A stretch of DNA of 10,284 nucleotides, from NCBI GenBank assembly GCA_964438715.1, contig CAYTLQ010000007.1, positions 1 to 10,284 on the forward strand, in the 5' to 3' direction. Made by a program: the position numbers and the translations under genes. The notes under the pieces were generated by a model. That model did no database searches. It was not told the origin of the DNA and was given only the letters and a program-made list of their open reading frames with translations. Positions 1 to 8,343 of the stretch are shown here, piece by piece; within the stretch, counting starts at the first letter, position 1, and the number at the start of each line of letters is the position of its first letter. The DNA is from CAYTLQ01 sp964438715 (GTDB lineage Bacteria > Bacteroidota > Ignavibacteria > Ignavibacteriales > Ignavibacteriaceae).

Positions 1-2672
1 TTAGCACAAACACCATGTTTTGACTGACAGGTTAATACTGAACGGATGGAAACCGAATCGATATTTGCTTCCTCAATTTTGCGGGCAAAATCTTCAGTTA
101 TCATTTCACCACTGGCTATAATCAATTCTTCACTTTTCGGATCATAAATATCCTCAAGTGCGGTTCTTCCAATAATACGCTCAGCTAATGATTCTCTTTC
201 TTCTTCAACATCCTTAATAGCAGAAACAAGAACACCGAGAATTGTGCCGCAGTCTATCTCACTGATGATTACATCCTGCGCAACATCCACAAGCCTACGG
301 GTAAGATAACCGGCATCCGCAGTTTTAAGCGCTGTATCTGCAAGTCCTTTTCTCGCACCGTGGGTAGAAATAAAGTATTCGAGTACCGAAAGACCTTCTT
401 TAAAGTTCGCAACAATCGGGTTTTCAATAATTTCACCTGCTTGTCCTGAAAGAGTTTTCTGCGGTTTCATCATAAGACCGCGCATTCCGGCTAACTGGCG
501 AACCTGTTCCTGCGAACCTCTCGCACCCGAATCTACCATCATGTGGATAGAGTTAAATCCTCCATCGGCTTTACGCAGTTTTTCGGTAAGCGCTTTTGAA
601 ACATCGTTTGAAGTATGCGTCCAGATATCAATTGTTATATTGTAACGCTCATTCTCGGTGATAACACCCATTTCGAATTCTTCAAGAACCTTACTTACAC
701 GGCTTTCCGCATTATTGATAAGATTAACCTTCTCTTCAGGAATAAGCAAATCGCTAAAGCTGATAGAAAGACCGCCGGCTGTGGCATAACGGAATCCTAT
801 GTCCTTAAGGTCATCAAGGAATTTTGCAGTTACTTTGTTACCCAACCGAATAAACATCTGACCGATAAAGTTACCGAATGTTTTCTTAACAAGTACCTGA
901 TTGAAATATCCCATTTCCTTCGGAACGATTTGATTGAAAATAACCCTGCCGGTTGTTGTCTCAATCATTTCTCCGTCAATACGAACATTAATCTTTGCGT
1001 GTAAACCAACCACTCTTGCATTATATGCAATGATAACTTCTTCAGGTGAGCTGAAGACCATTCCTTCACCAAGGTCTCCCTCTTTCCTCTTTGTTAAATA
1101 ATAACAACCAAGAACTATGTCTTGAGTGGGAATAACAATCGGACTGCCATTTTGTGGCGAAAGAATGTTGTGACTGCTTAACATAAGCAGATGTGCTTCC
1201 AATTGTGCCTCTGCAGAAAGAGGAATATGAACCGCCATCTGGTCTCCATCAAAGTCAGCGTTGAATGCTGTACAAACCATAGGATGAAGACGAATTGCGC
1301 GTTCGTCAATAAGTACAGGCTGAAACGCCTGAATACCGAGTCTGTGAAGTGTCGGGGCACGGTTTAACAATACTGGGTGACCATCAATGATTTTTTCTAA
1401 AATTTCCCAAATGATTGGATCTTTGCGATCCACAACCTTTTTTGCACTTTTGACAGTTTTGTTGTGACCGCGCTCAATGAGTTTCCGGATAATAAAAGGC
1501 TTAAAAAGTTCAACTGCCATGTCTTTCGGCAGACCGCATTGGTGCAGTTTTAACTCAGGACCAACTACAATTACGGAACGACCGGAATAGTCAACCCTCT
1601 TTCCAAGCAGATTCTGGCGGAAACGACCCTGTTTCCCTTTAAGCATATCACTCAAAGACTTTAAGGGTCTGTTATTATCACTACGAACAGCAGAACCACG
1701 GCGTGAATTATCGAAAAGAGCATCAACAGCTTCCTGAAGCATTCTCTTTTCGTTACGAAGAATTACCTCAGGAGCCTTTATATCAATTAATCTTTTAAGA
1801 CGATTGTTCCGAATAATAACCCTTCTGTACAAGTCATTCAGATCGCTTGTAGCAAATCTGCCACCTTCCAGTGGAACCAACGGACGAAGTTCAGGAGGAA
1901 TTACCGGAATATAACTGAGTACCATCCAATCAGGTTTGTTCTCAACAGTTTTATCTTTTTCTCTGAATGCCTCAATTACACGAAGTCTCTTCAGTAATTC
2001 TTCTCTTTTCTGTTGTGAGTTTTCAGTTTTTAATTGCTCTTTCAGCTGATGGAACAACTCTTCAATGTTCGTCTGGCGTAACAATTCCTTAATTGCTTCG
2101 CCGCCTATTTTCGCATAGAATTTATTCGGATCAGAATCAGGTAGTTTATCATTCCCCTGGGGGAGTGAATTAAGAATCTCAAAATACTGTTCTTCGGTAA
2201 TGAGGTCTTTTCTGTTCAATCCGGTAGGACCGGGATTTAACACAACATAAGATTCATAATAAATTATCCGCTCTAATTCCTTCGAAGAGAAACCAAGCAG
2301 GTTACCAATTTTGGAAGGAAGTGATTTGAAGAACCAAATATGAACGACAGGGACAGCTAACCCAATATGACCCATCCGCTCACGACGAACACTTTTTTGT
2401 GTTACTTCAACACCGCATCGGTCGCATATAATACCTTTATAGCGGATTCTCTTATATTTTCCGCAATAGCATTCCCAATCTCTGGTCGGACCAAATATTT
2501 TCTCGCAGAATAATCCATCTTTTTCAGGGCGAAACGAACGGTAGTTAATTGTTTCCGGTTTCGTCACCTCACCCCTTGATCTCTCAAGAATATCGTCAGG
2601 GCTTGCCAGTGTAATTGTTAAACTGGTAATATCTTTCAACACATTCTCTGTCTGCTGATTTCTCATAATCAT
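1..2672 (-). CDS. rpoC: RNA polymerase subunit beta' (partial, C-terminus cut by window edge)
   Basis: This gene encodes the beta' subunit, which carries the catalytic Mg2+ site of RNA polymerase. 890 complete codons are visible, reading right to left. Seen in order: the first zinc site (C68, C70, C83, C86, in WECYC...CDRC), the rudder/lid region with GKQGRFRQNLLGKRVDYSGRSV-type sequence (about 346-367), and the catalytic NADFDGD at 471-477 (codons start at 1262), whose three Asp residues hold the metal. The bridge-helix and trigger-loop entry region follows (GARGSQEQVRQLAGMRGLM). The second zinc site begins at IDCGT and continues at CQSKHGVC; the window ends just before its expected last cysteine. 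The first ATG (2672) is chosen over the ATG two codons downstream because AAGGAG lies 9 nt before it. It follows rpoB by 44 nt, so co-transcription is expected. The sequence is intact, with no frameshift. Identity is certain; only the C-terminal portion is absent. Confidence 0.98.
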   Translation of the reverse strand, partial: MIMRNQQTENVLKDITSLTITLASPDDILERSRGEVTKPETINYRSFRPEKDGLFCEKIFGPTRDWECYCGKYKRIRYKGIICDRCGVEVTQKSVRRERMGHIGLAVPVVHIWFFKSLPSKIGNLLGFSSKELERIIYYESYVVLNPGPTGLNRKDLITEEQYFEILNSLPQGNDKLPDSDPNKFYAKIGGEAIKELLRQTNIEELFHQLKEQLKTENSQQKREELLKRLRVIEAFREKDKTVENKPDWMVLSYIPVIPPELRPLVPLEGGRFATSDLNDLYRRVIIRNNRLKRLIDIKAPEVILRNEKRMLQEAVDALFDNSRRGSAVRSDNNRPLKSLSDMLKGKQGRFRQNLLGKRVDYSGRSVIVVGPELKLHQCGLPKDMAVELFKPFIIRKLIERGHNKTVKSAKKVVDRKDPIIWEILEKIIDGHPVLLNRAPTLHRLGIQAFQPVLIDERAIRLHPMVCTAFNADFDGDQMAVHIPLSAEAQLEAHLLMLSSHNILSPQNGSPIVIPTQDIVLGCYYLTKRKEGDLGEGMVFSSPEEVIIAYNARVVGLHAKINVRIDGEMIETTTGRVIFNQIVPKEMGYFNQVLVKKTFGNFIGQMFIRLGNKVTAKFLDDLKDIGFRYATAGGLSISFSDLLIPEEKVNLINNAESRVSKVLEEFEMGVITENERYNITIDIWTHTSNDVSKALTEKLRKADGGFNSIHMMVDSGARGSQEQVRQLAGMRGLMMKPQKTLSGQAGEIIENPIVANFKEGLSVLEYFISTHGARKGLADTALKTADAGYLTRRLVDVAQDVIISEIDCGTILGVLVSAIKDVEEERESLAERIIGRTALEDIYDPKSEELIIASGEMITEDFARKIEEANIDSVSIRSVLTCQSKHGVCA

Positions 2673-2681
2673 ATAGTAAAA

Positions 2682-2687
2682 CTCCTT
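2682..2687 (-). promoter_or_regulatory. Shine-Dalgarno site of rpoC
   Basis: The minus strand reads AAGGAG here, within TAAGGAGT. It lies 9 nt before the ATG ending at 2672 and 15 nt before a second in-frame ATG, so the first ATG is the likelier start. Confidence 0.75.
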
Positions 2688-2716
2688 AGGATAATAATTT
2701 TATACTTTATCCAATA

Positions 2717-5700
2717 CTATTGAATCTGTATATCTAAACCTAAACCTTGTAACTCTTTAATCAACACATTAAAGGACTCGGGGACATTGGGCTCCTGAAC
2801 ATTATTTCCTTTAACTATTGCTTCATAAACTTTCGAACGACCCGGAACATCATCACTCTTAACAGTAAGAATTTCCTGTAGTATATGTGACGCACCGTAG
2901 GCTTCGAGCGCCCAGACTTCCATTTCTCCAAAACGCTGTCCACCGAATTGTGCCTTACCGCCAAGTGGCTGTTGAGTAATAAGAGAGTATGGACCAGTAG
3001 AGCGGGCGTGAATTTTATCATCAACAAGGTGACTCAGTTTCATCATGTAAATGTAACCACATGTTACTTTCTGATGGAATTTTTCACCTGTTCGTCCATC
3101 TATTAACTGGGTTTTACATCCTACATCAATACCGGCTTTTGCCAGCCATTCATCAACATCGCTGACTTTGGCGCCATCGAACACCGGAGTAGCAAATCGT
3201 ACCCCAAGTTTTTTTCCTACCCAACCAAGAGCAGTTTCATAACGCTGTCCGAGGTTCATTCGTGACGGCACACCAAGTGGATTAAGTATAATATCTACCG
3301 GAGTACCATCTGCGAGATGTGGCATATCTTCAACAGGAACAATTTTAGACACAACACCTTTATTACCGTGACGACCTGCCATTTTATCACCAACAGAAAC
3401 CTTGCGTTTCTTTGCGACATATACTTTGGCTAACTGAACAATTCCCGGAGGAAGCTCATCACCGGTTTGAATCTTTAGTTTTTCACGCCTGTATTCATCA
3501 TCAATATCCGAGTATCGGCTGAAATAATTTTTGTATAATAATTTTACATGACTGTTAATTTTTTTCGATTCAAACCAATCAGCGGTATAATCGAGTTTTG
3601 TTACATCATCCTCGGTAAAAGTTTTTTCCTTAATGGTAACACCGCTTCTTAACTTGATAGAACCGTCAAGATCTCTGATTCCGGTGGTTGTTTGCCCAAG
3701 CGTTATTGCTGTAAGTTTTTGCACAAGTTTTTCGTACAAATCAGCTTTCTTTTTCTCGTACTCTACCTCAAGATTTTCAAGTGCGCGCTTTTCCTGTTTT
3801 TTTGCATCGGCATCTTTTTTCTTTCTGCTGAATAGGCGGGTTTTAATAACAGTTCCGCGCAATCCCGGAGTAGCTTTAAGCGATGCATCTTTTACATCAC
3901 CGGCTTTATCACCAAATATCGCACGCAGGAGTTTTTCTTCGGGGGTCGGATCAGTTTCACCCTTCGGAGTAATTTTTCCAATCAGAATATCCCCTTCTTT
4001 TACTTCTGCACCTACACGAACAATACCGTTTTCATCCAGATTTTTAATTGCCTCTTCACTAACATTTGGTATTTCACGGGTAAGTTCTTCCTCACCTCTT
4101 TTTGTTTCGCGTACCTGCAGTTCAAATTCTTCAATGTGAATTGAAGTGAAGACATCATTGGCAACAAGTTTTTCGCTAAGTATAATTGCGTCCTCAAAAT
4201 TATAACCTCTCCATGGCATAAATGCTACCAGAACATTACGACCAAGAGCAAGTTCTCCACCTTGGGTAGCAAAGCCATCGGCAATTACATCACCTTTTTT
4301 AACGCGTTGCCCAACTGTAACAATAGGTTTTTGATTAATACATGTTTCCTGATTCGTGCCCATAAACTTAAGTAGTTTATAGGTAACACGCTTAATATCG
4401 TCGAAACTGGTTAATACTTCTGAGGAATCAGCTTTAATGTCATAGTTAATAGTAATTTTTTCACTATCCACATACTCAACAACGCCATCACCTTCCGAAA
4501 CAACAACCGATCTCGAATCTCTTGCAACACGACCTTCAAGCCCTGTTCCTACGATCGGGGCTTCGGGACGCAATAACGGAACTGCCTGTCGTTGCATATT
4601 CGATCCCATCAATGCTCTGTTTGCGTCATCATGTTCCAGAAATGGAATAAGAGCCGCAGCAGCACTTACAATCTGAGCTGGAGCAACATCCATATACTGA
4701 ATATTTTCAGGATGAATAATAGGGAACTCACCCCTGAAGCGCGATTTGACCCTTTCTCCCGTGAATTCGTTTTTCTCGTTCAACGGAGCATTAGCTTGTG
4801 CTATGGTATATTCATCCTCCTGCTCAGCAGTCAGGTAATGTATCTCATTCGTTACTTTGCCGTCTTTTACCTTACGGTAAGGTGTTTCAATAAATCCATA
4901 TTTATTAACTCTGGCAAAAATTGTAAGTGAAGAAATAAGACCAATGTTTGGACCTTCCGGAGTCTCAATCGGACAGAGACGACCATAATGTGTGTAGTGA
5001 ACATCACGGACTTCAAACCCTGCGCGCTCTCTTGTAAGACCACCAGGTCCAAGAGCAGACATCCTTCTCTTGTGGGTAAGCTCAGACAAGGGATTTGTCT
5101 GATCCATGAACTGAGAAAGCTGATTTGTTCCAAAAAATGCATTTATTACACTACTTATTGTACGCGCATTTACTAAATCCTGAGGAGTAAAGTTCTCGGA
5201 GTCACGAATATTCATTCTCTCTTTGATTGTGCGCGCCATACGGGCAATACCAACATTAAACTGCTGTTGAAGTTGCTCACCAACTGTTCTTACACGACGA
5301 TTGCCAAGGTGGTCGATATCATCATAACCGGCAACACCTTCCTTAAGAAGCATAAGATATTTAATGATTTCTACAATATCTTCTTTCGTGAGGACGGTTA
5401 TATTCTCAGGAACATCTAATTTTAATTTATTATTCATCCTGTGGCGTCCCACTTCACCAAGATCATAACGCTTATCATTGAAGAACATCTTATCGAGTAA
5501 TGCTTGCGCTGTCTCCATATCAGGTGGTTCGCCGGTGCGTAGCTGACGATAAATTGAATAGAGTGCTTCTTCTTTAGTGTGTGAAGGATCTTTACGCAGT
5601 GTTGTAAGGATAAGGTTTTGTTCAATCTCAATATCCTTACGGATAAATTTCACTGTGGCAACTTCCGATTCCAGTATTCTCTGAATACTTTCTTCAGTCA

Positions 5701-6472
5701 GGACGCTTTCACGGGAAAGGAAAATTTCACCGGTACTTAAATCAAAAACATCACTTGCAATTATCCTGCCCAAATATTCATAAAGATCTACCTTCGAGAC
5801 TGTTATCTCTTCGGTAAGATCAAATAAATCTAAAATTTCTTCATCACTAACATATCCAAGAGCACGGAGTAATGTAGTAGCCGGAAACTTTTTACGCCTG
5901 TCAACATAACAATATAAAACAGAGTTAATATCAGTAGAAAATTCTACCCATGAACCTTTGAGAGGTATAATCCTTGCAGAATAAAGAGGAGTGCCGTTTG
6001 GATGCATGTTTTGTGAGAAGGCAACACCCGGCGAACGGTGTAACTGCGTTACTACCACCCGTTCTGCACCATTAATTACGAATGTTGCTTTTGGTGTCAT
6101 GAAAGGAAGATTACCAAGGTACACTTCCTGTTCGACCGAATTTACAAATTCTTCAGTTTCAGAATCTTTTGTCGAAAGTAAAAGGCGTGCTTTAAGCGGT
6201 GCAGCAAAAGTAAGCCCCTTCTCAAGACACTCAGATAGCGAATATCTTGGTTTATCAATAAAATATTCCTTGTAATCAAGCCGGTAATTTTCCTTATTGT
6301 CAGTAATAGGAAAATTCTGGCGAAAAACCTGTTCTAATCCTTTGTTTTCTCTTTCTGCCGGAGGCACATTGAGCTGAAGAAATTCTTCAAATGAATCCTT
6401 CTGAACTGCTAATAAATCGGGTATATCGAGGACAGATTTTATATGTCCGAATGTTATTCTCTGAGTATCCAA
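2717..6472 (-). CDS. rpoB: RNA polymerase subunit beta
   Basis: This 1251-residue beta subunit pairs with RpoC to form the polymerase active-site cleft. The rifampicin region is at residues 451-479 (QLSQFMDQ...THKRR.SALGPGG). It keeps the residues equivalent to E. coli Q513, D516, H526, R529 and S531 (here Q454, D457, H467, R470, S472), so a rifampicin-sensitive enzyme is predicted. Other landmarks are RPEAPIVGTGLE (635-646), the GYNFEDAI motif (756-763), KITPKGETDPTPEEKLLRAIFG-type sequence (833-854), GDKMAGRHGNKG (1028-1039) and the C-terminal clamp GGKAQFGGQRFGEMEVWALE (1171-1190). Residues about 880-1000 are a Lys/Glu-rich, coiled-coil-like insertion at the place of the betai9 insertion of E. 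coli. The protein is shorter than the E. coli one (1342). The start is TTG: the upstream frame has no ATG before a stop, and AGGAGG sits 7 nt away. It follows rplL after a 138-nt spacer with a terminator-like hairpin, and rpoC follows. Confidence 0.99.
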   Translation of the reverse strand: MDTQRITFGHIKSVLDIPDLLAVQKDSFEEFLQLNVPPAERENKGLEQVFRQNFPITDNKENYRLDYKEYFIDKPRYSLSECLEKGLTFAAPLKARLLLSTKDSETEEFVNSVEQEVYLGNLPFMTPKATFVINGAERVVVTQLHRSPGVAFSQNMHPNGTPLYSARIIPLKGSWVEFSTDINSVLYCYVDRRKKFPATTLLRALGYVSDEEILDLFDLTEEITVSKVDLYEYLGRIIASDVFDLSTGEIFLSRESVLTEESIQRILESEVATVKFIRKDIEIEQNLILTTLRKDPSHTKEEALYSIYRQLRTGEPPDMETAQALLDKMFFNDKRYDLGEVGRHRMNNKLKLDVPENITVLTKEDIVEIIKYLMLLKEGVAGYDDIDHLGNRRVRTVGEQLQQQFNVGIARMARTIKERMNIRDSENFTPQDLVNARTISSVINAFFGTNQLSQFMDQTNPLSELTHKRRMSALGPGGLTRERAGFEVRDVHYTHYGRLCPIETPEGPNIGLISSLTIFARVNKYGFIETPYRKVKDGKVTNEIHYLTAEQEDEYTIAQANAPLNEKNEFTGERVKSRFRGEFPIIHPENIQYMDVAPAQIVSAAAALIPFLEHDDANRALMGSNMQRQAVPLLRPEAPIVGTGLEGRVARDSRSVVVSEGDGVVEYVDSEKITINYDIKADSSEVLTSFDDIKRVTYKLLKFMGTNQETCINQKPIVTVGQRVKKGDVIADGFATQGGELALGRNVLVAFMPWRGYNFEDAIILSEKLVANDVFTSIHIEEFELQVRETKRGEEELTREIPNVSEEAIKNLDENGIVRVGAEVKEGDILIGKITPKGETDPTPEEKLLRAIFGDKAGDVKDASLKATPGLRGTVIKTRLFSRKKKDADAKKQEKRALENLEVEYEKKKADLYEKLVQKLTAITLGQTTTGIRDLDGSIKLRSGVTIKEKTFTEDDVTKLDYTADWFESKKINSHVKLLYKNYFSRYSDIDDEYRREKLKIQTGDELPPGIVQLAKVYVAKKRKVSVGDKMAGRHGNKGVVSKIVPVEDMPHLADGTPVDIILNPLGVPSRMNLGQRYETALGWVGKKLGVRFATPVFDGAKVSDVDEWLAKAGIDVGCKTQLIDGRTGEKFHQKVTCGYIYMMKLSHLVDDKIHARSTGPYSLITQQPLGGKAQFGGQRFGEMEVWALEAYGASHILQEILTVKSDDVPGRSKVYEAIVKGNNVQEPNVPESFNVLIKELQGLGLDIQIQ

Positions 6473-6479
6473 ACTTGAA

Positions 6480-6485
6480 CCTCCT
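6480..6485 (-). promoter_or_regulatory. Perfect Shine-Dalgarno site before the TTG start of rpoB
   Basis: The minus strand reads AGGAGG, followed by a 7-nt spacer and then TTG at 6472-6470. The in-frame codons upstream run into TAA before any ATG, so this site fixes the TTG start. A full-consensus site probably compensates for the weak start codon. Confidence 0.8.
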
Positions 6486-6536
6486 AATTAAATCTCTCTG
6501 CTTTGCATTATCAAAGACGGTCACTTTAAATATGAC

Positions 6537-6572
6537 AAAAGAGTGACAAGGCACACTAATGCCTTGCCACTC
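6537..6572 (-). terminator. Intrinsic terminator/attenuator hairpin between rplL and rpoB
   Basis: On the minus strand, arm GAGTGGCAAGGCA, loop TTAGTG and arm TGCCTTGTCACTC form a 13-bp stem with a single G·U pair, followed immediately by TTTTGTCA. The plus-strand arms are 6541-6553 and 6560-6572. The U-tract is short (four U), and essential rpoBC lies downstream on the same strand, so partial read-through is expected rather than full termination. E. coli has a partial attenuator in the same rplL-rpoB gap; equivalence here is inferred from position. An alternative is an RNA-processing stem, since E. coli also has an RNase III site in this gap. Confidence 0.75.
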
Positions 6573-6610
6573 AGTTTATAAAATTGCGGGAAAGAATTTT
6601 CGTAAAAAAA

Positions 6611-6997
6611 TTACTTTATCTCTACTGTTGCGCCTGCTTCTTCGAGTTCTTTCTTAATTTTTTCAGCTTCATCTTTTGGAATAGCCTCTTTCACCGGCTT
6701 CGGAGCGCCATCTACGAGATCTTTAGCCTCTTTAAGACCAAGGCCTGTATGCTGGCGAACGACTTTAATGACATTGATTTTCTTATCACCTGCCGAAGTA
6801 AGAACAACGGTAAATTCAGTTTTTTCTTCAGCCGGAGCCGCGGCTGCAGCGGCACCTGCACCGGGCATTGCACCCATCATAACGGGAGCGGACGCCGTTA
6901 CACCAAATTCAGCTTCTAATGCTTTCTTTAATTCAGAAGCCTCAACTAAGGAAAGGGCTTTAATTTTTTCTACGATTTCTGCTATTTTTTCACTCAT
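6611..6997 (-). CDS. rplL: 50S ribosomal protein L7/L12
   Basis: L7/L12 is the multicopy stalk protein that recruits and stimulates translational GTPases. This 128-residue protein has normal length. It shows the N-terminal dimerisation and L10-binding helices (1-33), a flexible Ala/Gly/Pro-rich hinge (about 36-58, with a run of alanines) and the compact C-terminal domain (60-128). The C-terminal domain includes TGLGLKEAKDLVDGAPKPVKE, the factor-binding helix region. The ATG at 6997 has AAAGGAG upstream with an 11-nt gap, slightly long but acceptable. It lies 29 nt after rplJ, as expected for the L10-L12 complex pair, and is followed by the hairpin before rpoB. That hairpin could raise L12 output relative to polymerase, matching the need for several L12 copies per ribosome (inference). 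Confidence 0.98.
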   Translation of the reverse strand: MSEKIAEIVEKIKALSLVEASELKKALEAEFGVTASAPVMMGAMPGAGAAAAAAPAEEKTEFTVVLTSAGDKKINVIKVVRQHTGLGLKEAKDLVDGAPKPVKEAIPKDEAEKIKKELEEAGATVEIK

Positions 6998-7026
6998 TAT
7001 AAATAGATCTCCTTTAAATTTTAAGT

Positions 7027-7548
7027 TTAAGCTGCTTTTTTCTTTGCAATTTCATCAATAACACTAACGAGATCGCGAATAACGGCGTTAATGGCTCCAA
7101 CAATGCCTGAAGCGGGTGCATTGATACTGCCAAGAATACCTGCGATAATATCTGCTTTTGACGGCAAACTCGCTATTTCAGCAAGCTGTGAACCGCTGTA
7201 ATATTGCGATTCAATGTAGCATGCTTTCAATGCGAACTTTTGTTTCTCGTCAAAGTATTTTTTGATGATTTTTGCGGGAACGGACGGGTTATCTGCAGCA
7301 AAGACATAACCAGTCATGCCTTGAAGATGATCAGCAAGTTTTTCATATTTTCCGCTTTCGGCTAAGGCTCTTTTAAACAGAGTATTTTTAATTACCTTAT
7401 ACTCTATTCCTTCCTTACGCAGTTCGCGGCGCAAACTACTGATATCCTCGACATTTATTCCACTGTAATCCAAAAGGAACACAGAGGTGCTTTTGTTAAG
7501 CATTTCAACTGTCTGAGCTATGATCTCAGCTTTTTGTTGTTTGTCCAT
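7027..7548 (-). CDS. rplJ: 50S ribosomal protein L10
   Basis: L10 anchors the L7/L12 dimers to the L11-binding region of 23S rRNA at the base of the stalk. The 173-residue protein is of normal length. The N-terminal RNA-binding globular domain contains the family-typical stretch SLRRELRKEGIEYKVIKNTL (38-57) and GMTGYVF (77-83). The C-terminal part (about 147-173), ending in a Lys/Ala tail, is the helix to which L12 N-termini bind. The ATG at 7548 has only a short AGGA 5 nt upstream. It sits between rplA and rplL. In other bacteria the L10-L12 complex represses its own mRNA by binding the rplJ leader; the 77-nt gap before this gene is the place to look for such a site. Confidence 0.97.
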   Translation of the reverse strand: MDKQQKAEIIAQTVEMLNKSTSVFLLDYSGINVEDISSLRRELRKEGIEYKVIKNTLFKRALAESGKYEKLADHLQGMTGYVFAADNPSVPAKIIKKYFDEKQKFALKACYIESQYYSGSQLAEIASLPSKADIIAGILGSINAPASGIVGAINAVIRDLVSVIDEIAKKKAA

Positions 7549-7625
7549 TGTTTTCCTGTATCGTGAATTATGGTCTAATAATTTGACCTAGAAGCATGAA
7601 GTATTTAGTGCGTAATTTCTTTTGA
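7549..7625 (-). promoter_or_regulatory. rplA-rplJ spacer, possible L10 autoregulatory leader
   Basis: This is the longest gap inside the rplKAJL block. On the minus strand, AATTA near its 5' end can pair with TAATT near its 3' end, enclosing a small hairpin with stem GGTC/GACC and loop AAATTATTA. E. coli and several other phyla carry an L10-L12-binding leader here. The helices seen are short, and I cannot match them to the known L10-leader consensus by eye. The function is inferred from position only. Confidence 0.25.
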
Positions 7626-8321
7626 TTAATGAGCGCCAGCTTCCTCTTTATTAATTTTGAGTCCCGGACCCATAGTTGTTGAGAGGAATAGGCTCCTGAT
7701 ATACTGTCCTTTTGCGCTCGCTGGTTTCATTTTAACAATTGTTGAAAGAAAAGCCCTTGTATTTTCTACAAGCTGGTCAGCTCCAAAACTGATTTTTCCA
7801 AGTGAAGTATGAACAATACCGGCTTTTTCAACACGGAATTCAATTTTACCGGCTTTCACTTCTCTAACAGCTTTGGCGACATCCATAGTCACTGTACCGC
7901 TTTTGGGGTTTGGCATAAGACCCTTTGGACCGAGTATTTTTCCTAATTTTCCAAGCTCACCCATTACATCGGGAGTTGCAATAATAACATCAACTTCTGA
8001 CCAACCACCTTTAATCTTATCTATATATTCTTCAAAACCTGCATAATCAGCACCTGCATCCAACGCTTCCTGTGCTTTCGGACCTTTGGCTACAACAAGT
8101 ACCTTAACCTCTTTACCGGTTCCATGAGGAAGAGTAACGGTGCCGCGTACCATTTGATCAGCATGACGAGGATCTACCCCAAGGCGTATGGCAACATCAA
8201 GCGACTCAGTGAATTTAGTATTACTTTTTTCCTTTAAAATTTTAATTGCTTCTTCGAGCGAATATTCTTTTTCAATATTCACTGACTTTTTAATTTCCCG
8301 GATTCTCTTAGATTCTTTCAT
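7626..8321 (-). CDS. rplA: 50S ribosomal protein L1
   Basis: L1 binds 23S rRNA helices to form the mobile L1 stalk that helps release deacylated tRNA from the E site. In many bacteria it also represses its own L11-L1 mRNA. The 231-residue length is typical. Domain I comes from the two ends of the chain; domain II is the central part (about 67-158). The family signature falls at about 119-139 (VMGELGKLGKILGPKGLMP followed by NPKSGTV). The conserved C-terminal LFLSTTMGPG is at 211-220. The ATG at 8321 has AGGAG 8 nt upstream. It lies 22 nt after rplK, the usual L11-L1 pair, and before rplJ. Nothing is unusual in the sequence. Confidence 0.98.
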   Translation of the reverse strand: MKESKRIREIKKSVNIEKEYSLEEAIKILKEKSNTKFTESLDVAIRLGVDPRHADQMVRGTVTLPHGTGKEVKVLVVAKGPKAQEALDAGADYAGFEEYIDKIKGGWSEVDVIIATPDVMGELGKLGKILGPKGLMPNPKSGTVTMDVAKAVREVKAGKIEFRVEKAGIVHTSLGKISFGADQLVENTRAFLSTIVKMKPASAKGQYIRSLFLSTTMGPGLKINKEEAGAH

Positions 8322-8343
8322 TTCAAATTCTCCTAAACAAAGA

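Noticed and set aside
615..1004. 129-codon plus-strand open frame opposite rpoC
   Set aside because: It lies wholly within the conserved beta' coding sequence, has no SD and resembles no protein I know.
880..3700. Foreign insertion, intein or frameshift in rpoB/rpoC
   Set aside because: Both frames are continuous and conserved motifs follow in the normal order. The Lys/Glu-rich stretch in RpoB (about residues 880-1000) is at the known betai9 position.
3633..4139. 168-codon plus-strand open frame opposite rpoB
   Set aside because: It is antisense to the conserved rpoB reading frame, rich in Ser/Phe as expected for a shadow of Lys/Glu/Asp codons, and has no recognisable domain.
6768..7061. 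Plus-strand frame with an alanine run opposite rplL
   Set aside because: The alanine run is the antisense reading of the GC-rich Ala/Gly/Pro hinge codons of L7/L12.
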